From Moniliella sp. 'wahieum' (lineage: Eukaryota > Basidiomycota > Moniliellomycetes > Moniliellales > Moniliellaceae): a stretch of 64,000 bases of DNA. Both the position numbers and the translations under genes were made by a program. This document shows, piece after piece, positions 10,723 to 21,370 of the stretch (the first letter of the stretch is position 1; each line of letters opens with the position of its first letter). The notes beneath the pieces were generated by a model. It was not told the origin of the DNA. It did no database searches and saw nothing but the letters and a program-made list of their open reading frames with translations. Location of the stretch: positions 1 through 64,000 of the forward strand of contig RSEE01000015.1 of the NCBI GenBank assembly GCA_003971905.1, written 5' to 3'.

Positions 10723-13557
10723 TCAGATACTTGCCGAGGCGCTGAATGAACGCTGGACAGTGCGAACCCCCATGCCGCCCTCAGTCGCCAAACTGGATCG
10801 ACCCGCCCGACCGCCCCCAGCGCTTGGGCCCGGCGGTGCTGGCTGCGGCTGAGCGGACGCAGGTTGCTGGTGGTGGTGGTGGTGGGGCTGTGGCTGTGGC
10901 TGTGGCGGTGGCGGTAGCGGTGGCGGTGGCTGTTGCTGCAGGTGGCGCTGGTGCATGTGTTCCTCCAATGCCGCCTGGGCCTGCGCCTCGGCCTGGGCCT
11001 GCGCATACGCCTGGGCTTCGGCCCGGCCCTGGGCATCGGACCGGGAAGCGGGGCTGGGGGCTGGGGATCGGCGGCGTGCGTTTGGGCCGCCTCATCACTC
11101 TGGACCGCTTGGAGGTAGGCGTTGACGCGCCAGATGGGCAGCGTTGAGCTGCTGGGCTTGGTTGTGGAGCGCAGCAAGCGACTGTCCCATCTCGGAGTAG
11201 AAGTGTAGCCCCTCGGCCAGGTTGGCGCTCAGCTCGCGGTACTTGGCCGCGGCGGTATGGAGCTGGCGCAGCGCCACTTCGCGCTCACTGAGCACCTCCT
11301 CCTCCTCGGGCATCGTCTCGGCAAACGCAGCATGCACATCCTAACCAACAAGTGTCAGCATCACCCTCGCATCTCGAGAAAAGAAGAAGACAAAAAAGAC
11401 AGAACACTACTCGATCGCACGCACTTGGCCTCCAGCGCCTGGCCCGCCTGCTCCAGCGCCGCCTGATACGAGCCCAGCTTGAGCTCCACCTGTGCCTGGA
11501 TCAACGGCTCCAGCTGTGCCGGGTCCACCCGGTCACCGTCCACCTCCGGCTCCGTGTGCGGCTGGGAACCGTGCGGCCTGGATCTTGGCTGCCTCAGCAG
11601 GGCAAGCGCCCGGAACGATCCATGGCCCGTCCGAGGCGCCGTCGAGGTGCGCGTATGCGCGTCCCGCACCACTTTCGCCCGTGCCTCCGCCATCTCATCC
11701 ACATCCTCCAGCAGACCTCGCAACTGACGCGCCAGTTCTCTGGTGACCCTCCCACCCCCGAGGGCACCGGCGGCGCAGGAAGATAGTCGGCCATCGTCGG
11801 CTCCCCGCCGAGCAGGACAGAGAGTAGCGGCTGCCATTCCTCCAATTTGGTTCGGACGAGCGCATCGCTTGTGGCCGCTTGGGACAGCGCGGATTCAAAC
11901 GCGTAGCACTGCTCCAACAGCTCGTGTGCCAGCTGAGCATCGGCCTCGGCCTCGGCATCCAGCCCCATCCCCGGCACACGCTCCAGCGCAGCTTTGAGCA
12001 AGTTGGCACTCTCCTCCAGTACGCGGCTGTCGGTCTCTGTCATCCGATCCACATCCTGCGCCGCTTGCAACAGCGCCTCCCTCCCCCTGGGCATGCGCGT
12101 CGGCCGCGGCCCGAACCAAGGTGGCTGGCACGGACGAAATCGGTTCGGCCGCCGACTCGTCCAACGCATCGAGCGAAGCGGGGAGGTTGAGTTCGGTAAG
12201 CGCTTGCGTCGCGTGCGCATCCAGTCCGGCGCCTTGCGGTCCAGGCCATTGAGGACCCCCGCACACGGTCGTAGTATACCTCTACCGCCTGCTCCACCCC
12301 AGCGGGCGCGAGGTGCACAAAAAGCGGGGTGCTTCCCAAGGCGTGCAGAGGCGCCCGCACCGCCCGGGCACGACGGCGCGCACCATGATGGCCGCCTCGA
12401 TGGGGGGAAGGGCAGATTCGCCCGTGGCATGCTGCACGTAGATCAGCTCATTGTCCCGCTCGGACCGCGCTAGATCCGCTTTCAATGCCTTGGCCATCGA
12501 GCTAAGGTCCGACGCAATCACCGTGCCGACCGGTCCTCGTGTTCGGCTCACCTCGCGCTGCGCTTGCTACGTACTTCCACGCGAGCTGCAGACGGCCAAG
12601 TTCGTCGCCGTACCGGCTTGCCTCGAGGTCGTCCTTGGATTTCGGTACTGCGACGCAGCGCGAAAGTGGAGCGACTTGACTCGCAAATGGGCGAGCAAGG
12701 GGGGGAAGTACCCCGGCATCGCCGCGGCTGCCGGGGATCGCGGGCTATGCTCCAGGCCGAATCGTACAGCTGAGCCACCGCGGCGGCCAACTTGGCAATC
12801 GTCACGTTGCGCAAGCCGTCCATGACAGCTTGTTGCCAAAAGCATTCTTGCGCCTGCGCCAGCATCAACACTTCTTCCCCTTCCAACAGCGCGGCGCAAA
12901 GTCCTGCCCGGGACTCTGCGCCGTGGCCAGGTCGGTGGCCTGGCTCGGTGCCAGCGGGGGCGCGCCACCACACGAACATGGTGCAGTACCCCGGCCGCAG
13001 TTTGAAAGTGGGCGACACACGCTCAGCGACGCCTTGTCCCGCCGCGCTTCGTGGCCGCCCAACGAGGCATGCACACTGCTCAGCGCAAGAAGCGCGTTCC
13101 CCCGCTCATATGCGATGCTCGCTCGGGACTCATACGTGCCAGTAGGAGATGGGCGCACACCGCCTGGGAGAGAGAAGGTGGTGGTGTGCGAGGGGAAGGA
13201 CACACTCCAGACAAACGCATGACCAACCTAGCATCCATCCGGATCTGTTAGCGACCGCGATCGCAGCTGGGGCGCAGCAATCGGCAGGGGGGGAGGGGAA
13301 CACACGTTATCAGGAAACCGAGTGGCAAGAAAAGCAAGCTGGGCCTGGTAAGCCAGTGCATCCTCCACTGCCTCGGGCCCAGCGTCAGAGCGAGCGACCT
13401 GGTTCCGGAGCTGGGCCAAGCGAGCCAGGTCCGCCGCGTAGTCGTCCGGATGACTTCCGCTGTGCTCGGAGATCCAGGTGCGCAGCGCGCTCGCCACCGT
13501 CTCCCCGCTTTCCGGGGAGGTTTTGAGCGGCAGGGAAAGCAGGTTGCCACTTTCCAT
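10723..13557 (-). CDS. BRO1-domain protein (Bro1/Rim20/ALIX family)
   Basis: This family of ESCRT-associated scaffolds acts in multivesicular-body sorting (Bro1) or ambient-pH signalling (Rim20/PalA). The ATG at 13557 gives MESGNLLSLPLKTSPESGET, the canonical Bro1 start. Exon 1 ends at FPDN. An intron at 13228-13305 (branch GCTAAC) joins it to VGHAFVWSVSFP, then RASIAYERGNALLALSSVHA. QAQECFWQQAVMDGLRN and VTIAKLAAAVAQLYD (12790-12870) and LPPIEAAIMV (about 12400) complete the Bro1 domain. A helical V-like domain follows. A second intron at 11341-11420 precedes KYRELSANLAEGLHFYSEM. The tail is a Gln/Ala then Pro/His-rich segment (QPPPPLPPPPQPQPQP), stopping at TGA 10723. Several frame changes occur (about 13030, 12900, 12550, 12150, 11650, 11050). 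I cannot decide between Bro1 and Rim20 without an alignment. Confidence 0.85.
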
Positions 13558-13836
13558 CGCAAGGGGTGGTGGTGGTGGTGGGCCAGCAAGGCAGACAGGC
13601 CCGATCGACGCGGCTGTCTCCAGATCTCCTCGTCTGCTGGCCCAAATCCGTGCGGTGACGGTGACGGGTGAACGCATGGCACGTGACGTGCCTGCCTGCG
13701 GATAAACGGAACGTAGGTTTCAGCGACGCACGCAGGCAGCGCGCTCTGGCGTCTTGCCACCACGACCGGCACCGACGCCCGTTTGCCTGCGCTGGCCATC
13801 GCCATCTCCCTGCGGTAGGCTGCGTCTGCGCTGATC
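13558..13836. promoter_or_regulatory. 279-bp divergent promoter, Bro1-family gene / VPS71
   Basis: The two start codons (13557 minus, 13837 plus) face away from each other across 279 bp, so both promoters must share this stretch. It contains a GGTGGTGGTGGTGG run and a GACGGTGACGG motif. No TATA box is evident. Confidence 0.6.
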
Positions 13837-14572
13837 ATGGCCAAGGCGCCGCCGCGCCACCGCTCGCGTCTTGCGGAAGCGCAGCCTCCCGCGCGCAAAC
13901 AACGTGCAGTCCGCGTCGAGACAGGCAGCCGGCCCACCCACGGTCCTACCGCGGCCGCCATCGAGGCCCGCGACGCCTTCCTGCACCGCTGGGACGTCGC
14001 GCGCCAGCGTCGTGTCTGGCGCCGAAGAGAGGAGCTGGAGCGTACCGATGTCAGGGAGGCCCGGCCTGTCATTCCCCACCCGCCTCGCCCTGACGAAGCC
14101 CTGGAGCAGGACAAGGACCGGGACCGGGACCGAGACCGCGATCGCGATCGCGAGAGGGACCCGGGCGCGCTGCCGTCGGCGCTGGGCGTGCCGCCGGCAA
14201 CGAGTGCGGCAGCGCGCAGACAAAGCCACCGTGTGCGGCAACTGGCTCTATCGCAAATCCGTCTTGTCGGTACTGGAGGAGAACCGGACCACGTTCCAAG
14301 GCCGCGCGTACTGGGCTGCCTCCTTGCCCCGACCCCGGCGCCCACCAGCTTGCCTGCCCGTCCGATCCGCAGGGCCGCCGCACCCCTTTGCGCCATGTGC
14401 GCCTACTGGGGCGACGCAACGTGCACATTATGTGGGGACCCCGTGTGTGGCCTCGAGTGTTTGAGGAGGTGCGTTGGCGTCGCTTGCTGGTTTGGCCGTC
14501 CAGGCTACTGACTGACCCATGGGTGGCATTGTTTTAACACAGACACCAAGCCACTGCGAAGGGATTCGATGA
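13837..14572 (+). CDS. VPS71: HIT-type zinc finger protein Vps71/Swc6 (ZNHIT1)
   Basis: This is a subunit of the SWR1 remodeller, which exchanges H2A for H2A.Z. The N-terminal half is basic, with a striking Asp/Arg run (KDRDRDRDRDRDRERD) at about 14110-14160. Next comes the family motif RKSVLSVLEENRTTF-GRAYW (14245-14310, one frame over). The HIT zinc finger then starts with CAMCAYWGDATCTLCG, continues VCGLECLRR, and is split by an intron at 14469-14542 (GTGCGT...ACAG). Exon 2 supplies RHQA and, after a small frame change, HCEGIR followed by TGA 14570-14572. The ligands CxxC, CxxC, C-x3-C and H-x(4)-HC fit ZNHIT1 and end the protein exactly as in the family. Two frame changes are needed (about 14230 and 14330) plus one at 14553. 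Confidence 0.8.
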
Positions 14573-14951
14573 TGTTGGCGGTGGAGCAACTGAGTGAGTT
14601 CGGATCGGTCTATGACGTGACAACCCGTCCGCTCCTCGCTATGCTCTGTAGCCTCATCCCGGCCCCTCATCCAGTCGATACAAGTCGATTCGAGCACAAA
14701 CTACAAGGAAGGAAAAGGGGGAGGGAGCGGAGGAATCCAACAGGACCAATCAAAAGAGGAAGAAGCGAGCGTAACAAGGGGGTGGGGGAGGGAAGGGGCT
14801 CCTGACAGAACCCGCGGAGAACAAACAGCGACAGGGCCTCGAGGCACCGTGTGTGAGAGAGAGGGGATATCAACCGGGCCCACCCCGGCAGGGGGGCGGG
14901 AAGAAACAAGCGAATTGACCATCGCCTTTGAGCTAAGAAAAAGGGACTGCA
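14573..14951. other. Convergent intergenic region
   Basis: This is the 3' flank between VPS71 (+) and the PB1-like gene (-). It is purine-rich (GGAAAAGGGGGAGGGAGCGG near 14708) with no recognisable gene. Confidence 0.5.
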
Positions 14952-16001
14952 CTAGGTGATCACCACCGGCTCATGGTGTTCATCCCGCACCACCACCACC
15001 TCCACGTCCGCCCGCGCCCGTGTCCATAAACGTGATTGACGTCTGGTCCAGGGTCGGTCCGGACCCCGCGCTTCTCCATAAACGAGCGGCCGAGGATGAC
15101 AGGGAAATACGAGTCTTACACAACATCACGGTGCACGGCACGCCGCGAGCCCACCTGCACCGGCCACTTGCCCAGGTTGGTAATGCCATTGTAGCCATAC
15201 GTGCCTGGGGTGGTGTCCTTGGGGATAAAGCCGTGGGCCAGAGCAAAGCTGGGCTGACATAGACGTGGCGGTAGCCCTCCTTGAGCATCATCGGTACATC
15301 GTGCACGGGGCCCAGGCTGCCGCGCAAGAGACGGACGCCAAGTTGGCTGTGGAACTGCTGAAAGGCCAGCTTGTGCGCAGGCGGGGGGAACGTGCCGTCT
15401 TCCGTCGGGGTTTTCTTGCTGCGCATCGACATGCGTTCGGCGGCCGCGTTGCGCAGGTGAGGTTCGGGCGTCGGGCCGGGCGCCCAGCCGGGTGGCGGGG
15501 GTGGCGTCGGGGCGGCAGGGTACAAAATGCTGTCGCGCCCAGTGGTCAAGTGGGACGCAGCCAGCGTCTGGGTATCAGTGGCCTTGGCGTGCGCGACTCG
15601 AGGCGCTGGACCGAGACCTTGTCGGCGCCTCCGCGTGTCGAAGCGGCCGGCGAGGCGTGACGGCCTCGCGGGCACCCGGACCATCGCGCACGGTTTGCGG
15701 CGTGCCAGCCGGCGGGGCGCCGAGTCGGTTGAGGGGCTCCCTGGCCTGGGGCAGCGCAGGGCTGTTGAGGAAGACGGACTCCTCGGTGAGCTGCTTGACG
15801 CGGCCAACAAAGATGTCCCAGTCATCGTCGTCGTCGAGGGTGAACTGCTCGCCGTGCCAGGCGTAGCGGATGGACGCGCCGTCGACTGGCACATGGGCCT
15901 TCTTGGCGGCGCGGGCGTGGAGGCCGGCCAGGGTGTCGTCGCTGCGCAGACGCAGGGCAAAGGGCGCCAGGGGCCCAGGGTGGACATTGAGGATGGTCAT
16001 G
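14952..16001 (-). CDS. Conserved fungal protein, PB1-like N-terminus, unknown function
   Basis: The ATG at 16001 begins MTILNVHPGPLAPFALRLRS. A PB1-like module ends in the acidic stretch FTLDDDDDWDIFVGRV (about 15780-15830), reminiscent of the OPCA motif used in PB1 heterodimers. A low-complexity Pro-rich linker follows. The C-terminal domain (about 15400-14952) starts HKLAFQQFHSQLGVRLLRG, continues GYRHVYVS, YGYNGITNLGKWPVQVGS, VILGRSFMEKRGVRTDP and DQTSITFMDTG, and stops at TAG 14952-14954. I recognise this domain as one found across ascomycete and basidiomycete proteomes without assigned function. The VILGRSF block recalls aspartic-protease-like folds, but no catalytic Asp-Ser/Thr-Gly triad is visible at the expected N-terminal place, so I do not call a protease. 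The reading frame changes a few times, like its neighbours. Confidence 0.7.
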
Positions 16002-16656
16002 GCCAGTGGGGGGGGGGGAGAGGGAGAAGGAGGTGGTGGAGGAGCAGAGCTAGGATCAGCGGCAGCACTGGCCAAGCAGGCCCAGCAGGACGGCAGGCAC
16101 CACACCGCTCTGGCGCATGCTGGATGCGCGGGATGCGCTTGCAGCTGCCTGCCCCGTGCGCAGCCTGGCTGCTCCGGCGCCCCCGCGCCCTCCGCGGCAT
16201 GACGTCACCTGCGCCCGCGCGGCGGCAAGGCACCCCACTGTGCTGTGCTGTGCTGTGCTGTGCGTGCTAGCTGCTCGGCTGCGCCCCAGCACTGCGCCAG
16301 CCACCAGCCTCTCCGCTGACAACGCCGTGCAGGCGCAGGCGCGGTGTGCTGCCCGCCGACGTCATTGGTGTCAGGCGTGCGACGGCACAGCGTCCCAATG
16401 CGGACAGATGGATTGGATTCCCTCGGCGCCTCAGCGCCCAGTCAGCTGCCTCCTCGCCCTACAACAAAGATGAGCCCCCCACCCCCACATCCCAGGCGCA
16501 CTGATAATGCCCACTCCGAACCCCTTCCAGCCCAATCGGCTGACCGCGTGCTGTCTCGTCTTCTGCGCCTGGCCATGCACTCGGCGGGACCACATCGTGG
16601 GGTGCGTGCAGTCGCGTCCGCGGGCAACCGCATGCGCCTCGTGCCGTCTGCTGAGC
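16002..16656. other. Intergenic region with a GTGCT microsatellite
   Basis: This contains the putative promoter of the PB1-like gene (minus strand, upstream of 16001) and the 3' flank of the arrestin gene. A TGTGC pentanucleotide repeats five times at about 16240-16265. No gene is recognised. Confidence 0.5.
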
Positions 16657-18726
16657 TCAGCCATCGTCTTCGTCCCGGATGCCCATCGCCTCAAAATACG
16701 ACGGCGGCGGCCAGTCCAGGTCCTCCTCCATCGCCTCCATCTGTTCCAGTGGCGCGGTAGAAGGCAGCGAGGCGTACAGCACCGCTTCGTCCGCCACGGG
16801 ATCCCTGCTCGGTTCAGCACAGCGGGCGGAACCGTGCTGGCAAAGGGAGAGAGCCCGGAGCGGTGCCCGTCCAGGACGATGAAGCTCTTTCGCTTGCTAC
16901 CGTGGCTAAGGGTGCAGTGCTTCGTCGTTTCTCAGAAGGAAGAAAGGCGCAGCTTCGGTTGCTTCGTCAACGGGAGCGGCAACCGACGCGGCAGGGATGT
17001 GAGAAGCAGATGCAGGCGCAGACGTAGGCGCAGGTACAGCTGCAGGTTCCAAAGCGGGGGGTGATGAAAGTGCTGTCTGACAAGGGAATGTCCCGACGGG
17101 AGGACGGCTCCCGGTCGGCTGTGGTTTTTCCGGTGCCGCTGGCGCCGGCGCCGGCGGTGCCGGTGCTGGCCTTTAACTGGCTTCTTGGGCATGGGGAGAG
17201 TGACGCGGCGAGGGGGGGGGTGGTGAGCCGAGCGAGGTGCTGCCACCGTGCGGATATCCGGCACAGTCCGGGGGGGGACAGAAGAGCTGAGGGGGATGGT
17301 ATGCGCCAACGAGGTTGGGTCCAGGCAAGCACGCGAGGTTGGGGGGCCGGCTTGTTTGGCTTGAGAGCGCGAGGCGGGGCGTCCAGCTGGACGACGCCCA
17401 GGTAATAGCCCAACCGGAGCACCTTGGTTTGGAGCGTCGGCCCCGCTGTAGCGGGCAGGTCCACCACCCCGTCCCAACGGTACCTGGTTCCGTGCGGTCC
17501 GGAGACCACAGTGGGCGAAGCAGCGATCCGAGCAGGCGCCAGCAGACTCTCCTCCGTTGCTTGGCTGTCCTTTTTGCGCAGCAAGGTCAACGTTCGGTAG
17601 AGCCCAACTGCCAATGGCGCCTGCCCTGTCCCGCCCGGCTTGAGTTCCGATACAATGGTGAAAGGGATGGAGCCATGGATCGGGAACGAGGCCGGGAGGG
17701 GCGGCATCTCCAGGGTGATGGCCGAAGGGATCATTTTGGGTTTGCTGAACCAGGCAAAGAAGCCGCGCCGTTTTTGGGGTCGGGCGGTCGGGACCGATGG
17801 AGACAGAGTGCCAGGTCCAGATCGGTTCCGAAAGCTGGGCAAACGCGATGTTCCGACGCAACTCGGTTCCGAGCTTGGCGCGTTTGGCCATCAACGTTTC
17901 CATTTCTTGAGGCGGAGGCGGGAGGAACTGGAACGGGATCAGGATCCGATTGTTCTTCTGGAAGATCCCAGGATGAGCAATGGTCACTTTCGCGTACCAC
18001 TTGACGCTAGCCCAGTGGTGCCGATCGGGGACAGGATCGCTTGTCAAGCCTGGGCGGTCGTTTCTTTTAGCGGAAAAGGTACCTTCTCGATTCTTCCGGT
18101 CGGCCACGGGGGGATGAGCAAGATCCCCCGTTGCCGCAAAGACAAAGGAGGCAGGGAGAGGCACACCCTCCTTATCGTTTCTAGGTAGTTCCACCTTAAA
18201 TCCAAATGCGGCCGATCCATCGTCGAGCACCTCGGCGTGAGGGAGATGACTGACGGCCGCAACCGGATGGAAGGGTTTGCCTTCCTGATCTTTCTTGGGG
18301 GTATAGACGAGGTGCTCGAGCTGAAGCAGAGAGAGTTCCTTCTCTGCCACCTTTTCGAACGCGGGACTGCGTCCTGACAGGGCACTGGTGCCGGATGCTT
18401 GGGCGTTGTTGGTCGGCACCCGGATCAAGACCACACACTTGACTTTGACCGTGATGTGCGATACTTTCTCCCCGTTCTTGGGCGCATACACCACTCGGCC
18501 TGCAGTGCGCCCCGGCCCCGTTCCTCTGTCCCGCCCATATACGTCGGCACCGACTGCGGCGGGGTGAACAGTCTGGGATCGAGCCAGTCAGTGGACGAGT
18601 GCCAGCAGGAGCCGTGAAAACGTACTCAACGCGCGCATGGCCATTCGCACCAGGGTACGTGTGCACTGTCTTGGGCGACGACCGAAGCTGGCGGGGCGGC
18701 CAGGTCTGCCTGCGCTTGCCCGTCAT
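16657..18726 (-). CDS. Arrestin-related trafficking adaptor-like protein with PPSY motif
   Basis: Such adaptors recruit a Nedd4/Rsp5 ubiquitin ligase to plasma-membrane transporters. The proposed ATG is at 18726. The arrestin N-domain is readable at 18500-18000 (VVYAPKNGEKVSHITVKVKC, then LLQLEHLVYTP, SFVFAATGDLAHP, IAHPGIFQKNNRILIPFQF). The C-domain follows at 17800-17400 (SFPIHGSIPFTIVSELKPGG, LYRTLTLLRKKDSQ, YRWDGVVDLP, LRLGYYLGVVQLD). A Pro/Ala-rich tail contains VAAPVDEATEAAP. The final exon reads PSTAPLEQMEAMEEDLDW then PPPSYFEAMG, a PPxY ligand for WW domains, and terminates at TGA 16657-16659. Frame changes near 18480, 17760 and 17330 and probably one intron near 16870-16910 interrupt the reading. 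Family membership rests on the beta-sandwich-like segments and the PY motif. Which subfamily it belongs to is not resolved. Confidence 0.7.
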
Positions 18727-19536
18727 AGGTGTGGTGCGACGGACGCCACGTCGCTGGAAGAATGGTTGGGCTTAGTCACCCAAATTGCTGTGAGACGGTG
18801 GTGGCAAAGGAGAGAGTGGGAATGGCGTCGAGTCCTTTGGGAGGCTGTAGGAAACCGATGTGCCAAGAAAGGCGAAGCCAATTAAGAGCCAATTTAAAGC
18901 AATCAAAACCCCAGTCGCTGGCCTGCCGCCCTAAAACATCTGTGCGCAGTACGAGCACAGTCACCGTACTGACAGTGTCCTCCGGGCGGTCACAATTACA
19001 ACCCTCTCATGCATCAGCGCATCAGCCCTCTCTGATACAACGCGAGAGTAGGGAGATCTGAACTATGTGTGCGGCGTTGACTAGTGACTGCGAGCCGTCA
19101 GCGCGTCAGTACCGAGACAGTCCTGAGGCTCAGGACTGACACAGACCCACCAGGGAGTATAACCCTACGATGGATAAAGACATTCACTAAAGGAGAAGAC
19201 GGCAACAATCAACAACTGTGGCACTGTGGCCTTTTATGTTGGCTTCCGCCGTATGGGGAGGGATGCGGGGAGAGTTGATTGAGACCGTGCGACTGACCAA
19301 CGGCGTTCGTAAGGAAAAGGGAGGCAAGGTTCACACTATAGTTCTCATGGAGGGCGGCCCAAGGGTGAAAGAGCATGGAAGAGAATGTATGAGATTGGGG
19401 TGGGTAAGGAGGGATTCATCTCCTCGAAAAACGCATTGAGACCGCGCACAGAGGAAGGCACAGCAGATGAACAAAACAGAAGAGTGCAAAGGGAAAAAAA
19501 TGTCACGAGGAGAGAGAAACCACCAAACGCGGTAGG
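18727..19536. promoter_or_regulatory. Promoter-side intergenic region of the arrestin gene
   Basis: This is 0.8 kb upstream of the arrestin ATG and downstream of the GPI-protein stop. It is less GC-rich than its surroundings. It contains scattered CAGT/ACTG motifs at about 18950-19020 and the inverted repeat listed separately. No gene is recognised. Confidence 0.45.
19118..19138. repeat. Perfect inverted repeat, 10-bp arms, 1-base centre
   Basis: The left arm CAGTCCTGAG (19118-19127) is matched exactly by CTCAGGACTG (19129-19138) around a single G. It lies in non-coding DNA about 390 bp upstream of the arrestin ATG, so a dimeric transcription-factor site is possible. Confidence 0.85.
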
Positions 19537-20131
19537 CTAATAAACACCAAGGTACCCTCCAGCCAATGCGACCATAGCAACCGCCAAAAAGGGTGACGCT
19601 GCCGTGCCTGGTGCTGAGCCGATATGGTAACCATCTCCTGGGCCGGCATTGGACGCGCCGGGAGCGGGGGCACCTTGGGTCCCGGCAAACTGCCCTGTTG
19701 AGTAGTCCGAGGCGGTTGCCAGGGTACTTGGGGTATAAGACGATGAAGAGGAGGAGGAATCTGAAGATGGTCGGTGTTAGCGCCACCCAAACCAGTCAAA
19801 TCAAGAAGAGAGATAGAGACCCTAGAGGAGGCAGAGACGGAGCCAGAGGGGAGCCCGAGACGGATCCTGAGACGGAGCCTGAGTTGGAACCCGAGACGGA
19901 ACCAGATGAAGAGGGGGCTGGGGTTGCCGAGGCAGACGCAGACGCAGACGCAGCCCCGTTCGAGGGAGTGGGCGAGGCCGATGGGGAAGCGGAGCCGCTG
20001 GGTTGGGGATTGTTCGATTGGCTACTGGGAGCGTTGTTGGACGATGCCTGGTTCGAGCCCCCATCAATAGGATTGGCGGCAAGGGCCGAGGCGGTGAGGG
20101 CGGCGAAGACGACGAGGAATCTGACGCGCAT
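19537..20131 (-). CDS. GPI-anchored Ser/Ala-rich cell-surface protein
   Basis: The ATG at 20131 gives MRVRFLVVFAALTASALAAN, a clear secretion signal with cleavage after ALA. The mature part is Ser-, Asn-, Pro- and Ala-rich (SASPSASPTPSNGAASASAS, then GSVSGS repeats), as expected of an O-mannosylated wall protein. An intron (acceptor CTTCAG near 19763, branch GCTAAC near 19780) leads to a second exon encoding a Ser/Thr-rich stretch, SNAGPGDG, and the hydrophobic C-terminus ASPFLAVAMVALAGGYLGVY. The stop is TAG 19537-19539. The C-terminal hydrophobic tail after small residues is a GPI-attachment signal. The donor is not certain: GGTCTCTATC at about 19826-19820 is the nearest candidate. No enzymatic domain is visible. 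Confidence 0.75.
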
Positions 20132-21370
20132 TGTGGTGGTGGTGGTGGTGGTGGTCGGGGTCGGGGTGGGGCGTGTGGCGTACTCAAGTCGTACTCAGCA
20201 AACTCGATGCGCTGTGGCCACCGTGGCGCTTGAAGCTTGAAGCTTGAAAGGTACACTATACTGCACACAAGCGCTAAAGCACTATTAACCCACCCGTCGA
20301 CGGGGTTCCGCAGTGGCTAGTGAAGTGATGTGCACAGGCGATGGCCCAGACTGGCCCCATGCCGTGTACTGCACCGCTGATCTCGATAATGGATGGAGAT
20401 GCATGATTAATTCATGATTTAAGCGCCACTCAGATCGCAGCCACGAGCACAGTCTGAGGACATCAGTTTGCTCAGGTTGACTTCAAGTAGGGAAGCTCCA
20501 AGCGACTATCCGAAGCTTTTGCAGGACAACGTGGCGATTAGAAACTCTGTTACGCTGGCACTGGGCTACAGCGCCTTACATCCATCCTCGCTCCTCTGCT
20601 CGTCTCTCGCTCCGGTCTTCAGCCTGCTATCTCTCCCTCAAAAAACTTCACGCCTGCCTCTCCGCTCTCGATATGTCATCCCCCATTCTCCTGTTACATG
20701 CTCGTGGGCCCTCAACCTTCTACCTCTTTCTGTCAGCGTTGGCGCCCTCTTACCAGTCTTATATTGTACCCAGTTGGGGATCCCAGTGATGGAGAGGTAA
20801 TTCTCAACCACGGCCATGTCGATGAGAGCCTGACTCTAGGTCAGCCACCAGCGCAATTGAGAGGGGAAGAAGCAGAGGGCGAAGTCGTGGTGGGGAAACA
20901 GGACGCTGATTGTGCCAAGGAGAAAGGAGAGAAAAGTGGGCGCGCACAACGCGGTGGGGTATGGCACACGAACTATATACTACTGCAGCTCTGTCGTCCA
21001 ATAGTCCCCCCTATCGTCCCGAGATTGCACCCCAGTCCCAACACTTTCTGATATTCTACCAGAGGGCCAAGCCAATTCTAAACAGAACGGAAGGTCGAGT
21101 CCCTCTTGCCCCTCTTGCCACTCTACGCTGGCCAACAAAATGGCTCCGTCACTAACTTCCTTAGGTTCACCAATCATGGACTGGCACTGGAGAAAGGACG
21201 ATGGTGTAGTCAGGAATACAGATGATGGGAGTCAATATAGAACGGTGTGGAAAGGACACAGGCTGTGATGGACAGCGATGCCAAATGGATGGGGTAGCGC
21301 CACAAGACGAGAGCGCTCCAAGTTGGGGTCTCGGAGCTGCCACTCACTCGCTCAAGCAGGCGGAGACAGT
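20132..21370. other. 1.2-kb intergenic region, no gene seen
   Basis: This holds the promoter of the GPI-protein gene (GGTGGTGGTGGTGGTGGT just upstream of the ATG) and the 3' flank of the TPR gene. It is markedly more AT-rich than the genes, for example the stretch around 20398-20425 with ATGCATGATTAATTCATGA. Short frames here show no family resemblance. I saw no tRNA B-box. Confidence 0.5.
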
